NCBI RefSeq assembly: GCF_910577345.1
Contig: NZ_CAJTMT010000009.1
Coordinates: 1-64,000 of the forward strand
Length of the DNA: 64,000 nucleotides
Reading direction: 5' to 3'
Origin: an uncultured Duncaniella sp.
GTDB lineage: Bacteria > Bacteroidota > Bacteroidia > Bacteroidales > Muribaculaceae
Below are positions 51,471-61,146 of this stretch, piece after piece (position 1 is the stretch's first letter; every line of letters begins with the position of its first letter). The translations under genes and the position numbers were made by a program. Below the pieces are notes generated by a model. The model was not told where the DNA came from. It ran no database searches and saw only the letters and a program-made list of their open reading frames with translations.

Positions 51471-51611
51471 TTAGAATACGACTAATGGCAAAACACTGAT
51501 TACAGTTCCAAATCGGCTATAGAAAGCCTTCGTGTTTGCCTCATAAGAATTTGAAACAACGGCTCGATCTACCAAACCGACCTTATAACAGATAGCACCA
51601 TATTCTCCGGA
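51471..51611 (-). other. Silent reversed fibre C-terminal cassette 2
   Basis: On the minus strand from TCCGGAGAATATGGT (51611) to TAA at 51471-51473, 46 codons read SGEYGAICYKVGLVDR... and end LPLVVF, again aligned with the expressed end (SGE, CYKV, V-x-F). It follows cassette 1 head-to-tail with a gap of 6 bases. No own start. The remaining gap to 51661 holds only the leader of the next gene. Confidence 0.78.
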
Positions 51612-51661
51612 CATACTCAAATTTAAGCCAATTATTAACTACCATAATCTGTTTAAAATCA

Positions 51662-52228
51662 ATGAAAACAACAGCAAAGCAAACAGGCGTATACTACGGA
51701 ATGTATGTCTACGCCATCGAGGCCGATAACGGTCAGCGTGTAGAGCTGCCCCCTTCGGTTGAACCGACCATCGAGGGACTTGCCGGACTGCTCGACAGCG
51801 ACAAGGAATGGGGAACGGATGCTGACCGCGCAATCGTGGAAACCCACCTCACGGCACTCATGCGCGAGGCGAAGCTGAAGGAAATTGAAGCATACGACTC
51901 CAGTCTGGCTGTCAACTCGTTCAGCCTCGACGGCATGGACGTATGGCTCGACTTCGAGCTGAGGAGCAAGCTACGCTCCCGTTTGCCGGTGGAAGAGGCT
52001 GCTGGGCGCGACACCACTACGCTATGGCTCGGTACTCATTCCTTCACTCTGCCCGTGAAGCTCGCCTCTGCATTGCTCGCAAGGATTGAACTTTATGCGG
52101 CGGACTGCTTCGACGTTACCTCCGCCCATAAAGCCGCGGTGGAGGCTCTTGACACCCGCGAGGCCATCGAGGCATACGATCACACTACCGGTTATCCCGA
52201 ACGGCTCACCGTAAGCACGCAGCAATGA
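51662..52228 (+). CDS. DUF4376-like protein, tail fibre assembly candidate
   Basis: A 188-residue protein. The C-terminal half (FSLDGMDVWLDFELRSKLRS, TTTLWLGTHSFTLPVKLASA, ALDTREAIEAYDHTTGYPER) follows the DUF4376 pattern seen in tail fibre assembly proteins. Its place next to the variable fibre and its cassettes mirrors Mu/P1-type loci, where fibre genes, silent ends and chaperones adjoin. A chaperone role is inference. Confidence 0.65.
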   Translation: MKTTAKQTGVYYGMYVYAIEADNGQRVELPPSVEPTIEGLAGLLDSDKEWGTDADRAIVETHLTALMREAKLKEIEAYDSSLAVNSFSLDGMDVWLDFELRSKLRSRLPVEEAAGRDTTTLWLGTHSFTLPVKLASALLARIELYAADCFDVTSAHKAAVEALDTREAIEAYDHTTGYPERLTVSTQQ

Positions 52229-52506
52229 GCCGGGGTTGCGGATGTGAGCGCGGTGTGCTGAGATACATAAAGCCTCCATACGCGCGATTGTTCTATCCGG
52301 CATGTTGCATCCACGATGATGATTATGACCGTGGAGGCGACAATGAAACAAGGAAAACTGCTGACCGCCGTCTATTCCGCAACTGCATGAAGATAGCCAC
52401 CGGCTTGCAGTTCTCACCATGGAAATCCACATGGCTGACGCTCATCGCACTGCTATACTACGTCTCGGTAAGGATCTTTGGCCGGTTCTATTTCCATGCC
52501 GTCTGA
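52225..52506 (+). CDS. Phospholipase A2-like small protein
   Basis: A 93-residue protein. PACCIHDDDYDRGGD (about 25-39) matches the CCxxHDxxY active-site region of the phospholipase A2 superfamily, with catalytic His 30 and Asp 31. A further Cys (NCM) follows, and one membrane-like helix (LTLIALLYYVSVRIFG) ends the protein. Placed in the lysis region and overlapping the fibre-assembly gene by 4 bases, it could disrupt membranes during lysis or entry. Activity is not shown. Confidence 0.62.
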   Translation: MSRGCGCERGVLRYIKPPYARLFYPACCIHDDDYDRGGDNETRKTADRRLFRNCMKIATGLQFSPWKSTWLTLIALLYYVSVRIFGRFYFHAV

Positions 52507-52611
52507 CGGACAACATGGAAAGCCCCCGCGCATCGCTGCACGAGGGTCCTGAATCTAAGCTTTGAATTTGCAACGCAAAATTAGTAATAACCAATCAGAA
52601 CAGCAAAAGAA

Positions 52612-52899
52612 ATGAAACATTTGAAAGAGGAATTCGACAAGCTGACCATTAAGGATGTGCTTGTCTATTCGCTGGCCATCGTCAGCATCGTGGCGGCGTT
52701 CGTGCTTCTGTTCCTCGGACTGTTCATCCCTCCCGAAGGTGAAATCCATGATTCAGTCCTCACGGCCTACGGACTCACATTGCTGTTTGTCGGGTCGTTG
52801 CTCGGCATATCAATGCGCATCGAGAGCGAACTCAACAAATTCAAATCATCCATCACAGAGCGTGTCGACGCTCTCACAAGAAAGGAGGCAACCGCATGA
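52612..52899 (+). CDS. Holin-like membrane protein
   Basis: A 95-residue protein with two membrane helices (about 17-38 and 50-68: LVYSLAIVSIVAAFVLLFLG, LTAYGLTLLFVGSLLGIS), a charged N-terminus and a charged helical tail. Immediately before, and overlapping by 4 bases, the endolysin gene. The size and topology fit a holin, although holins cannot be identified by motif. Confidence 0.65.
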   Translation: MKHLKEEFDKLTIKDVLVYSLAIVSIVAAFVLLFLGLFIPPEGEIHDSVLTAYGLTLLFVGSLLGISMRIESELNKFKSSITERVDALTRKEATA

Positions 52900-53351
52900 A
52901 GTATTTCACCATCACTGAGCTTTGCAAGAGCGCAAGGGCTCAGGAACTGAAGATTGACAACACCCCGACACCGGGCATCCGGCAGAACCTTGAACGTCTC
53001 GTGGCCAACATCCTCGACCCTCTGAGGGAGGCGTGGGGCGGACCGATTGACACGTCGTCGGGCTACCGCTGTCCCAAGCTCAATGCTGTCACCCCGAACG
53101 CCTCGAAGACATCGCAGCATGTCACCGGTCAGGCAGCGGACATCCGTATCTTCAAACGTGACGCCAACGGACATTATATCCTCGACAAGAAAGGCAACGG
53201 CATCGTCGACGTGGCAGCCAACCGCAGACTCTTCCAGAAGATTCAGGAAATGGGCCTTCCCTTCGACCAGCTCATCGACGAAAGTAACTTCTCGTGGGTG
53301 CATGTGAGCTATGACCCGAACCGCATGAGACGGCAGATTCTGAAATTATGA
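52896..53351 (+). CDS. M15-type peptidoglycan peptidase (endolysin)
   Basis: A 151-residue peptidase of the M15 (D-Ala-D-Ala carboxypeptidase-like) group. Zinc ligands are visible: His 75 and Asp 82 in SQHVTGQAADIR and His 136 in WVHVSY; SSGYRCPKLN is the typical preceding motif. It cleaves peptide cross-links in the cell wall for lysis. No signal peptide, so it relies on a holin for release. Confidence 0.85.
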   Translation: MKYFTITELCKSARAQELKIDNTPTPGIRQNLERLVANILDPLREAWGGPIDTSSGYRCPKLNAVTPNASKTSQHVTGQAADIRIFKRDANGHYILDKKGNGIVDVAANRRLFQKIQEMGLPFDQLIDESNFSWVHVSYDPNRMRRQILKL

Positions 53352-53872
53352 CGACACGGAACAACACTCCAATCATCGGCGCAGTCGGGTGGCTGCTCAG
53401 CTGCGCCCTCCTGATGCTCATGGCGCTTGTGGCGGTTTCCTGCTCCGCGCAGAAGGACCTCCACGAGACGGCCACCTCGCAGACGCAGGAGGTCGACACC
53501 TCGCTCATCGACGAGCGCTCCGACAGGCAGATGGACCGTTGGTGGTGGATGACAGCCACTGGCGACTCACTGCGTGTGAGCTTCCGTGCCGACAGCATCG
53601 TGAAGCCCGACGGCACTGTCATCCACAATCCGTCAGCCGGAACCACTGTCTCATCCCCGCAGCTCACCGCCTCCGGAGGCGAACAGTCCACCGCGACCGA
53701 CAGTCTCCACGCCGAGACATCCCGCTTCATGCAGGCCTCCGACTCCACAGCCATGACCGACAAGCGCGAGTCCGTAGCCGTCACCAAACCACCCGATTAT
53801 TGGGGATGGCTGACAGTCGGTCTTGTCCTCGCATCAGCAATACTCCTTTGGCTGAAATACCGGAAGGGATAA
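53348..53872 (+). CDS. Unimolecular spanin candidate
   Basis: A 174-residue protein that has both a lipoprotein signal (LVAVSC, Cys 32) and a C-terminal membrane helix (about 150-168, WLTVGLVLASAILLWLKY), with a Ser/Thr-rich periplasmic stretch between. This is the topology of u-spanins, which tie outer and inner membranes and fuse them as the last step of lysis. Overlaps the endolysin by 4 bases and is followed by a terminator, completing a holin-endolysin-spanin block. Confidence 0.7.
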   Translation: MTTRNNTPIIGAVGWLLSCALLMLMALVAVSCSAQKDLHETATSQTQEVDTSLIDERSDRQMDRWWWMTATGDSLRVSFRADSIVKPDGTVIHNPSAGTTVSSPQLTASGGEQSTATDSLHAETSRFMQASDSTAMTDKRESVAVTKPPDYWGWLTVGLVLASAILLWLKYRKG

Positions 53873-53903
53873 GCATAGTTAATTATATTAGTTAGAAAAG
53901 AAG

Positions 53904-53938
53904 CAGCCCGATCCGCGACGGACCGGGCTGTCTTTTTT
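53904..53938 (+). terminator. Rho-independent terminator of the lysis block
   Basis: AGCCCGATCC/GGACCGGGCT-type stem with a few mismatches, then T6. Confidence 0.82.
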
Positions 53939-53984
53939 GGGGTGGTGCCGGAGGGGTAATTTCGCAACTTAAAGAGTTTTACCT

Positions 53985-56900
53985 ATGACAAAGGAAGAAG
54001 CAGAAGTTACCCTAAAGGTCAATTCGGAACAAGCAAGAAAGGAATTTGAGGCGCTTGAAAATAAAGCGACTCAATTGCGTGCAAAATTTGCTGATGCCTA
54101 CCGTAAAGGAGACACCAGAGGTATCAAGGAGATTAACGATGAACTCAACAAGGTCAATCGTGAGATGAACCGTATGCGCCTGAATGCTGCAAACATCCGG
54201 GCAGCCATGAAACGGCTTGATGAAGCTACTCCAAAAGAGATTCAGAGTACCATTAAGCTCATTAATCAGGAGTTGGGTTCCGGACGCATCAAACGAGGGA
54301 GTAAGGAGTGGCAGTACTACACCAATCAGCTTAAATTGGCTCATGCGGAGTTGAAGAAGGTTCAAGCGGAAATGCGTGAGACGGAAGGATTTTTCTCTCG
54401 AGCTAACCGCAGGGTCAACGACTGGGCCACTTCTATCGCTGCCGGAGCTGCAGCCTTCGCCGGAGTGACGTTGGCCGGAAAGGCTGCTGTCCAGACTTAT
54501 GCCGACATGGAGGCCGAAGAGGCCAACGTCAGGAAATACACCGGCATGACTCAGGAAGAGGTCGCAAGTCTGAATGAGGAATTCAAGAAGATGGATACCC
54601 GAACCGCCCGAGCGGAACTAAACCGGTTGGCGCAGGAAGCTGGCCGTCTCGGCAAGACTTCAAAGGAAGATGTCCTCGGTTTTGTCAAGGCTTCCAATCA
54701 GATAAACGTTGCCCTTGATGAACTCGGTGATGGTGCGACCCTCGAACTCTCAAAGCTTACAAGTATTTTTGGCGATGAGAAGCGATTGGGAACGGAAAAG
54801 GCTCTCCTTTCGGTTGGTTCTGTAATCAATGAGCTTTCACAGAACTGCACTGCCGGAGCTTCATATCTCGTGGATTACTCGCAGCGCATGGCCGGTGTAG
54901 GCGCTCAGGCCCATCTGACCATACCGCAGATCATGAGCTATGCTGCCGTCCTCGATTCGCAGGGTCAGAATGTGGAGGCTGCAGCAACCGCCATGTCGCA
55001 GCTTATAATGAAAATGTATCAGGATCCGGCTAAGATTGCCAAAGCTGCCGGAATGGATGTTAAAGAGTTCTCGGAAATTCTGAAAAAGGATGCCAACGAG
55101 GCCCTTCTCACATTACTCAAGACTCTCGGATCGTATGGTGGTATTGAGAAACTCGCTTCAATTTTTGATGAGATGGGAACAGATGGGGCGCGGGCTTCCG
55201 CTGCCATCGCTGCGCTTGCCGGTAATGTAGACATGCTCGTGTGGGAACAGGGCGAGGCAAACAAAGCATTCCGGGAAGCTACTTCCGTCACCAAGGAATA
55301 TGAAGTCCAGAATACTACCGTACAGGCAAAGCTCGATAAGTCTCGTAAGAAGTTTACAGAAATGGCCGTGACTCTCGGTGAAAAGCTGTTGCCGGCAATG
55401 ACCTACAGCATCTCCGGAACATCAATGCTCATGCAGGTGATGAATGTGCTGGTCAGCTTCTTTGCTTCACATGCCAAGACCATCGGTATTCTCACCGTTG
55501 CAATGGGATCATATTGGGTTGCTCTCAAAGCTGCTGCCGCATGGCAGACCATATATAATACCGCTGTGGCTGCAGGTCTTTCAGTTGAAAAAGGATTTTA
55601 TGCCTCACAATGTCTGTTGAGTGCCGGAATGGCGCTTCTGACCGGAAATACCACTAAAGCGGCCACCGCATGGAAATTGTTCAATACCGCAATAAAGGCA
55701 AGTCCCATAGGGCTTGCTGTCAGCGCTATTGCGACAGGCATTACAGTTCTGTCCTCCTGGATCTATAAGAATAGGGAAGCTGCTGAAGAGGAACGCCGCA
55801 TTGCCTCCGAACGTAAGAAGCGGATGGAGGATTTCAAAAAGGGGCTTACTTCTGTCGGTGCTGCAGCTGCTGAAAATGCCACCAAACAGACTCAGAAGTT
55901 AAAGGCCCTCTATGATGCAGCCACCAATGAATATAAGGCCACGAAGAAACGAGAGGAGGCTGCCAAAGCCCTACAGGCCACATTCCCTAACACATTCAGT
56001 AATCTCTCCTTGGAGAAAATCATGACCGGAGAGGCTGCCGATGAATACCTCCGTCTTGCCAAAAATATCAAGGAAGTGGCCAAGGCGGAAGCTGCCCGTG
56101 ACAAGATCCAGTCTAATTATAAGACACAGCTTGATCTGGAGATGGAAAATGAGGACCTCGCTGACTCCCTGCAGGAAAAAGAACGGCAGATGGACGTTCT
56201 TGAAAAAAGGATTTCCGGACTCAGATCTGCGGCTAAGGGAAGCTATGGAAAATCTGCTGAACTTAAAGCAGCTAAGGCGACCCATGCTGAATTACTTTCT
56301 GAAATATCGGAAATTGATGAGCGTATGGCCGAGAATAAGGATAAGATGAAACTGGTCGACAAGGCTAATGACAAACTTCAGAAGATAGTCGACAAGGCCG
56401 TCAAGCCTATCGAAGCCCCCGAAAAGCCTCAGGAATTCGCTGACTTTAAAGGTGAATCCGAACGTGAGCGCAAAGCCCGCGAGAAGGCTGAACGTGAACG
56501 GAAGAAGCGTGAACGTGAGGAGACTGCCGAGGAAAAGCGTCTGCTTAAGGAGCATCTGGAGACCGTGAGTACTGCCAGGCATAAGGAAGATGCTCTCAAT
56601 CTCGCATCCTATACCTCAGGACAAAAGAATTATCTTGAATATACCGAGGCAAAGGCTGTCATCGAGGAGAAATACATTGCCGATTCCCTGAAGGTCCTTG
56701 AAGAGCATGGCAAGAAGGATTCTGAAAAGTATGCCAAATTGCTCGAGCAACGCGAGAAGCTTCAGAAGGAGTCATCTGACCGTGTGCGCAAGGCTTCGCT
56801 TTTCGATGTCGAGCAGGATCATAAGGGTAATGAGGATAAGATTGTCTCCGATTTCTATGACCCGAACGGCACACTGTTTCAGAATCAGAAGGCCCTCAAT

Positions 56901-58237
56901 CAGCGCCTTCTCGATGAAGATGTCCGTTATCTGACAGCCAAACGCGACCTCTATTCCGAGGGTTCCGACGAATGGATAAAGCTCAATGCCCATATCGAGG
57001 ATCGCGTTGCCCGGGACAAGCTCGATAAGCAGCGCGAGATGGCGGAAGGTCTTCTCCGATATTCGAAAGAATATCAGGAAATGGATAGGAAATCTCGTGA
57101 GGAGGCTGAAATAAAACTTCTGGATAAACTGAAAGAAATGGGGCTAATTTCGGAAATGGCCTATCAGATTGCATTAAGATCTATACGCGAAAAATTCCGT
57201 AGTGAAGAAATAGATGCTCGACAGAAGGAGATTGATGATCGTCATGATGTTATCGAGAATGAATTCAATGAGGTCAGAGAAATCATGGCCGGAAGTATGG
57301 ATCCGTTTGGTAATGCATTGGTCGAGATGGCCATCAGTTGGGCGAAACTTATGGACGATATGAAAAATGAAGGTGAGGGAATGTGGAATTCATTTGGGGA
57401 TTTTGCAGCTCATACGCTTTCCCTTACCGGAGCCTTGATTTCACAGTACTCGAGCTATGTCGATGCTGAAAGAGATGTTGAGCTTGCTAAGATAGAAAAA
57501 CGCTATGACAAAGAGATTGAGGCTGCTGGAAACAATACCAAAAAGAAGGAACAACTTGAGAAAGAGAAGGAGCAGAAGATTGCCAAAACAAAAAAGCAAT
57601 ACGCATCCAGGGCTATGAAGTTGGAAATTTCTCAAGCCTTGGCTCAGACTGCAGTCAATGCAATCCTCGGTTATCAAGCTGGCTTAGAGTTCCCATTTCC
57701 GGCCAATACTGTTATGCCTCATGTTCTTGCCGGACTCGCTGTGGCGCAGGGTATGATTCAGGTAGCCACCATCCGAAAGCAGCATCAGGCCGAAGCTGCG
57801 GGTTATTATTCCGGCGGTTTTACCAAACGTGACCCCGACAACCGTAAGGAGGTGGGTGTGGTCCATGCCAATGAGTTTGTGGCCAACCATAAGGCCGTGG
57901 CCAATCCTGCTCTCTCTCCAATCCTCGGTCTCATCGATCATGCGCAGCGCACCAACACCGTCGGTTCCATCACGGCCGACGATGTCAGCAATGCCCTCGG
58001 CAAAACCACGGGGGTGAGCGCGAGGGGGGGGAACCGGCCCCGGCTGTCCGCGACAAGGCCATTGCCGAATCCATCGCGGCTCTCTCGGTCGTGTCGGCCG
58101 AAAACCGTGCTGTCATCGAGAAGCTTTCCCGTCAGATCGAGGATGGAATCTATACCTCTATGATAATGGACGGTGAGCAAGGCTTCCACCGCAAGTATGT
58201 CAAATATCAGAAACTCCTTAACAACCCCAAACGATGA
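53985..58237 (+). CDS. Tail tape measure protein, frameshifted at a G8 run
   Basis: TP901/phage-minor-tail type tape measure: long N-terminal coiled coil, conserved TGMTQEEVASLNEEFKKMDT near 186 and AGASYLVDYSQRM near 292, hydrophobic stretches around 475-590, then long charged coiled coils. Read straight, the frame stops at 58163 after an odd Arg/Pro/Ser-rich tail of about 50 residues. A -1 shift at the eight G of 58024-58031 restores a sensible end (EPAPAVRDKAIAESIAALSV ... QKLLNNPKR) and a stop at 58235-58237 overlapping the next gene by ATGA. The full protein would be 1417 residues and set tail length. Confidence 0.82.
58024..58031 (+). other. G8 homopolymer at frameshift point
   Basis: Eight G in AGGGGGGGGAAC. 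The frame before and the frame after differ by -1, equal to one missing G in the assembly or a slippage event. Confidence 0.75.
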
Positions 58238-60339
58238 TTCAGATTTTTCTCGACGGCCTTCAGGCTGCGGTTCCGGATAAGACCTCAATCAAGTTCACCA
58301 CGGAGAATCCGTATTTCACCAAGACTTCGTCCTATACCTACGAGATTGAACTGCCGTTGTCAATCAGTGCCAACCGGATGATTTTCGGATGGATCGACCG
58401 TCTCGATGTCGACATCTCCACACGCACCATGAGCGCCCGGCTTGTCGTCGACAACCGCACCATCCTTGTCGGTACGGCTCACGTCACTTCGGTTTCGAAT
58501 ACCTCCGTCAAGGTTCAGTTGCTCGGTAGTGAGGCGTCCTACAATTACGGCAACAAAATGGCCGAGACATACATCGACGAGCTTGATCTCGGCGACTGGT
58601 TGACCACGACCTTCCCGGATCTGTATCCTGAAGGGACTCGGTTTTCCGGTACGACCGCGCCTATCCTTGCCATCGAGCGGTTCGGACTCGGGAACCGTCC
58701 CGGTATTTCCGGAACCGGCTCTTCTTCACCGGATCTTTCGTTGTCTTATCCAATGGGTGCGCAGCCTTGGGTTGCTTTCCCGGTTGTGAATTCCACTGCC
58801 GACATCAAGTGTAACGACTTCGCTTTCTATGAGCAGACCGAAGGACGGAGGGATTTCATTATGAAGCTCCGTTCATATTCCGGCACCCGTGAGGCCTCAG
58901 GCCGACCCAATGATGACAGTCCTGTAGATTCCTTCGCCGTACAGCCTTATATATGGTTCATGGCCGAGAAGATTGCAGAGGCCACAGGTTTTACTCTCAG
59001 CCATGATGACAATTATCTTTTCAAGAACCCTTTTTTCAAAAGAATTTTCATTGCCAATGCCAACAATTGCATCGAGTGCAACAAGTGTCTGCCTCACTGG
59101 TCTGTCAATGAATGGTGGACGGAGATAGAGAACACTTTCGGTGTTGTCATGACCGTGGACTATGCCGACATGTCGATGAAGCTGATGAGCCGTAAGGAAT
59201 ATTATATCGACATGGACAGGGAGCGCCGTTTCACATTTGTCAACCGTGTCCTCGATGAATATTCCGTGGAGGTTGACGATGATACGCAAAGCGACATATC
59301 AGTTTCCAATGTCGGGTTCTCTGATTTTGAGTATGGTCGGGAGGATCTTTTGTCGGAATTTATCATTAATAATGCCAAATTTTCGGACGGTCATCCTGAT
59401 GTTTCTTCTTTGCTTGATGCCATAAATGTTGAGTCAAGTGACAGGAAAGAACGCTACCGGGCCACAGTGTTCAGGTGTGATGACGGGAGACAGTTCATTT
59501 ACTCTCTCGATTGTGGGGCCGATTCGGCCGATCGTCTGGAGAAAGCAGACTCCGGCAGCGGGCTTCCTGATACCAATGGCGGGCGTTTTGAATTCTCGAC
59601 CGCTTCCGGAAAGGGTGAGGGACTGGCCGAAGTCAACATGTTCCGGCCACGCATTGCTCGTGATGAAAGCGAGGATCTTGATGTGCAGCTCCGTTTTGTC
59701 CCGGCGCGCACGGTGTTTGTCGATGCAGACCTTTATCTCAAGTATTCCCGTCATCCCGGAGCTGTAGAGAAGGACACCCCGGTAGCATCCTTTCAGGTCA
59801 CGGCTATAGAGAGGCCTGATCGTGGAGATATGGAATGGTATAAGGACAAGGCCGGAGATGAAATTGACATCGAGGCTGTCATTGCCGGAAACGAGGACGA
59901 ACAGTCGGACAGCGAGTCATCAACGGATCTGATCTATATTGCCATTGACAATCCTGAGTTTGATTCGCATGATGTAAATGTCAAGATAGGTGAATCTGAG
60001 ACCCTGCAACAGAAATTCACCTATCCGCGCGCTATCATCCGTGAAAGGACAATGGGGCTGATAGGTGATGGTGTCAAGGTGACCGACCCCGGTGTCAGCC
60101 TCTCGCTTATTCCCATCGAGGGGCAGACGAATCTCGCAAGTGAGACATTGACCGGATCCGTGAGCATCGACACTCTCAACCGCTACTGCATAAAGTTCAT
60201 AGCCGATGCAATCCCGGATGTCGGCTCGGTGTTCAATATCCGCAACCGTCTCTTCGTCTGCGAAAAAATCGAGGCCGACATCACTGTTGCCGGCCTCGGT
60301 AGAATGTTGACAGGGTATTTCTATAAAATCACGTTGTAA
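58234..60339 (+). CDS. Distal tail/tail-tip protein
   Basis: A 701-residue protein starting within the tape measure stop (ATGA). Beta-rich N-terminal domain (MIQIFLDGLQAAVPDKTSIK, YEIELPLSISANRM) like distal tail proteins, and a central part with CIECNKC near 275. Directly downstream of the tape measure is the usual place of distal tail and tip proteins. Detailed assignment is uncertain; a hub role at the tail tip is most likely. Confidence 0.62.
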   Translation: MIQIFLDGLQAAVPDKTSIKFTTENPYFTKTSSYTYEIELPLSISANRMIFGWIDRLDVDISTRTMSARLVVDNRTILVGTAHVTSVSNTSVKVQLLGSEASYNYGNKMAETYIDELDLGDWLTTTFPDLYPEGTRFSGTTAPILAIERFGLGNRPGISGTGSSSPDLSLSYPMGAQPWVAFPVVNSTADIKCNDFAFYEQTEGRRDFIMKLRSYSGTREASGRPNDDSPVDSFAVQPYIWFMAEKIAEATGFTLSHDDNYLFKNPFFKRIFIANANNCIECNKCLPHWSVNEWWTEIENTFGVVMTVDYADMSMKLMSRKEYYIDMDRERRFTFVNRVLDEYSVEVDDDTQSDISVSNVGFSDFEYGREDLLSEFIINNAKFSDGHPDVSSLLDAINVESSDRKERYRATVFRCDDGRQFIYSLDCGADSADRLEKADSGSGLPDTNGGRFEFSTASGKGEGLAEVNMFRPRIARDESEDLDVQLRFVPARTVFVDADLYLKYSRHPGAVEKDTPVASFQVTAIERPDRGDMEWYKDKAGDEIDIEAVIAGNEDEQSDSESSTDLIYIAIDNPEFDSHDVNVKIGESETLQQKFTYPRAIIRERTMGLIGDGVKVTDPGVSLSLIPIEGQTNLASETLTGSVSIDTLNRYCIKFIADAIPDVGSVFNIRNRLFVCEKIEADITVAGLGRMLTGYFYKITL

Positions 60340-60394
60340 AAGCGGATGTGATGATGTATCTTTGCATGAAACTATAACATCTATGTATTATTTT

Positions 60395-60426
60395 TTTGCA
60401 CAATCCAAAAACTTGTCGTAAGTTTG
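60395..60426 (+). promoter_or_regulatory. Promoter of leader cassette copy B
   Basis: TTTG (60395-60398), 20 bases, TAAGTTTG (60419-60426): perfect consensus, same position relative to arm 1 as in copy A. Confidence 0.75.
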
Positions 60427-60430
60427 CAGT

Positions 60431-60636
60431 GCTAAAATCTACGAACGACTTAAGTTCCCGTGAGCCTCGGATAAGGCTCGGACATTCTATTCGGGCATTT
60501 TTTATGCCCATACATACACACAGCCATACGGCTGTCATATCCAGTACATACTTGGCTCATCGGAGCGTTGTTTGTAGGTTTTAGCGAACGGGATATGACA
60601 GCCGTTTTTCTGTCTAAACGCTAAAACCTACAAACG
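60431..60636 (+). ncRNA. Structured three-arm leader, copy B
   Basis: B1 GCTAAAATCTACGAAC (60431-60446), B2 GTTTGTAGGTTTTAGCG (60570-60586), B3 CGCTAAAACCTACAAAC (60619-60635). B2-B3 pair perfectly over 17 bp; B1-B2 pair over 16 with two G-U wobbles. The shared 14-bp stem (60529-60542 with 60591-60604) is perfect here, and the GAGCC/GGCTC and GGGCA/TGCCC hairpins are kept. Arm sequences are different from copy A, the architecture is the same. Confidence 0.65.
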
Positions 60637-60825
60637 ATGAAAAAGAACAGACAGACAGGCCGAGTGGCCTCTGAGAAAGTACGCGGTATCCTCGCGGAAC
60701 TCGCCGATGCAATCTGCAATGCACAGGACAAGGTCGTCCTCGGCCTTTCCGGCAACACCTTCGAAATCCATCTCGAGGGCGGAACAATCAATATCTCCAT
60801 CGACATGAAAGGAGGTGCAGCATGA
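60637..60825 (+). CDS. Small protein of the leader cassette (copy B)
   Basis: A 62-residue near-duplicate of 25660-25848 (KKNRQTGRVASEKVRGILAE, then NTFEIHLEGGTINISIDMKG). Coding DNA differs at only a handful of mostly silent positions, unlike the leader arms. AAAGGAGGT near its end precedes the overlapping next start. Function unknown. Confidence 0.7.
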   Translation: MKKNRQTGRVASEKVRGILAELADAICNAQDKVVLGLSGNTFEIHLEGGTINISIDMKGGAA

Positions 60826-61100
60826 CTTACGAAGAAAAGCTCCAAGCCGTGATCGAAGACCCCGTAAAATGTGGCCTTTCACCAATGGCCCCTGTACTGG
60901 CCATGTTCCTCATGGACTACCGTCCGATTGTGCCACCTGTCGATGTCGATACGAATATGACATCTCAGGAGATCGCCATGGAACTTGAGGCAAACGTAAT
61001 ACTTGAACGTAACGAAATCACCAAAGTAATGCTCTTCCTTGGTTACAAACTGCATTTCAGTACTGTTCAGGTAAACGATTGGTCGATGCGCCGAATCTAA
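60822..61100 (+). CDS. Second conserved protein of the cassette (copy B)
   Basis: A 92-residue near-duplicate of 26084-26410 starting at MTYEEKLQAVIED. It overlaps the preceding gene by 4 bases. In copy A a further small gene is inserted between the two. Function unknown; the end (VQVNDWSMRRI) is identical in both copies apart from the longer tail of copy A. Confidence 0.68.
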   Translation: MTYEEKLQAVIEDPVKCGLSPMAPVLAMFLMDYRPIVPPVDVDTNMTSQEIAMELEANVILERNEITKVMLFLGYKLHFSTVQVNDWSMRRI

Positions 61101-61146
61101 AGATAACTACCAAAATAGATCACATTTTTTTTACATTTTTATATTG

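Noticed and set aside
51193..51611. Diversity-generating retroelement (template and variable repeats)
   Set aside because: No reverse transcriptase or accessory gene in the window; the cassettes differ in length and at all base types, not just at adenines, and are inverted.
53389..53895. A second overlapping frame within the spanin gene, as in Rz/Rz1 pairs
   Set aside because: The lipobox and membrane helix are both in the main frame; the alternative has no lipoprotein signal and no good start.
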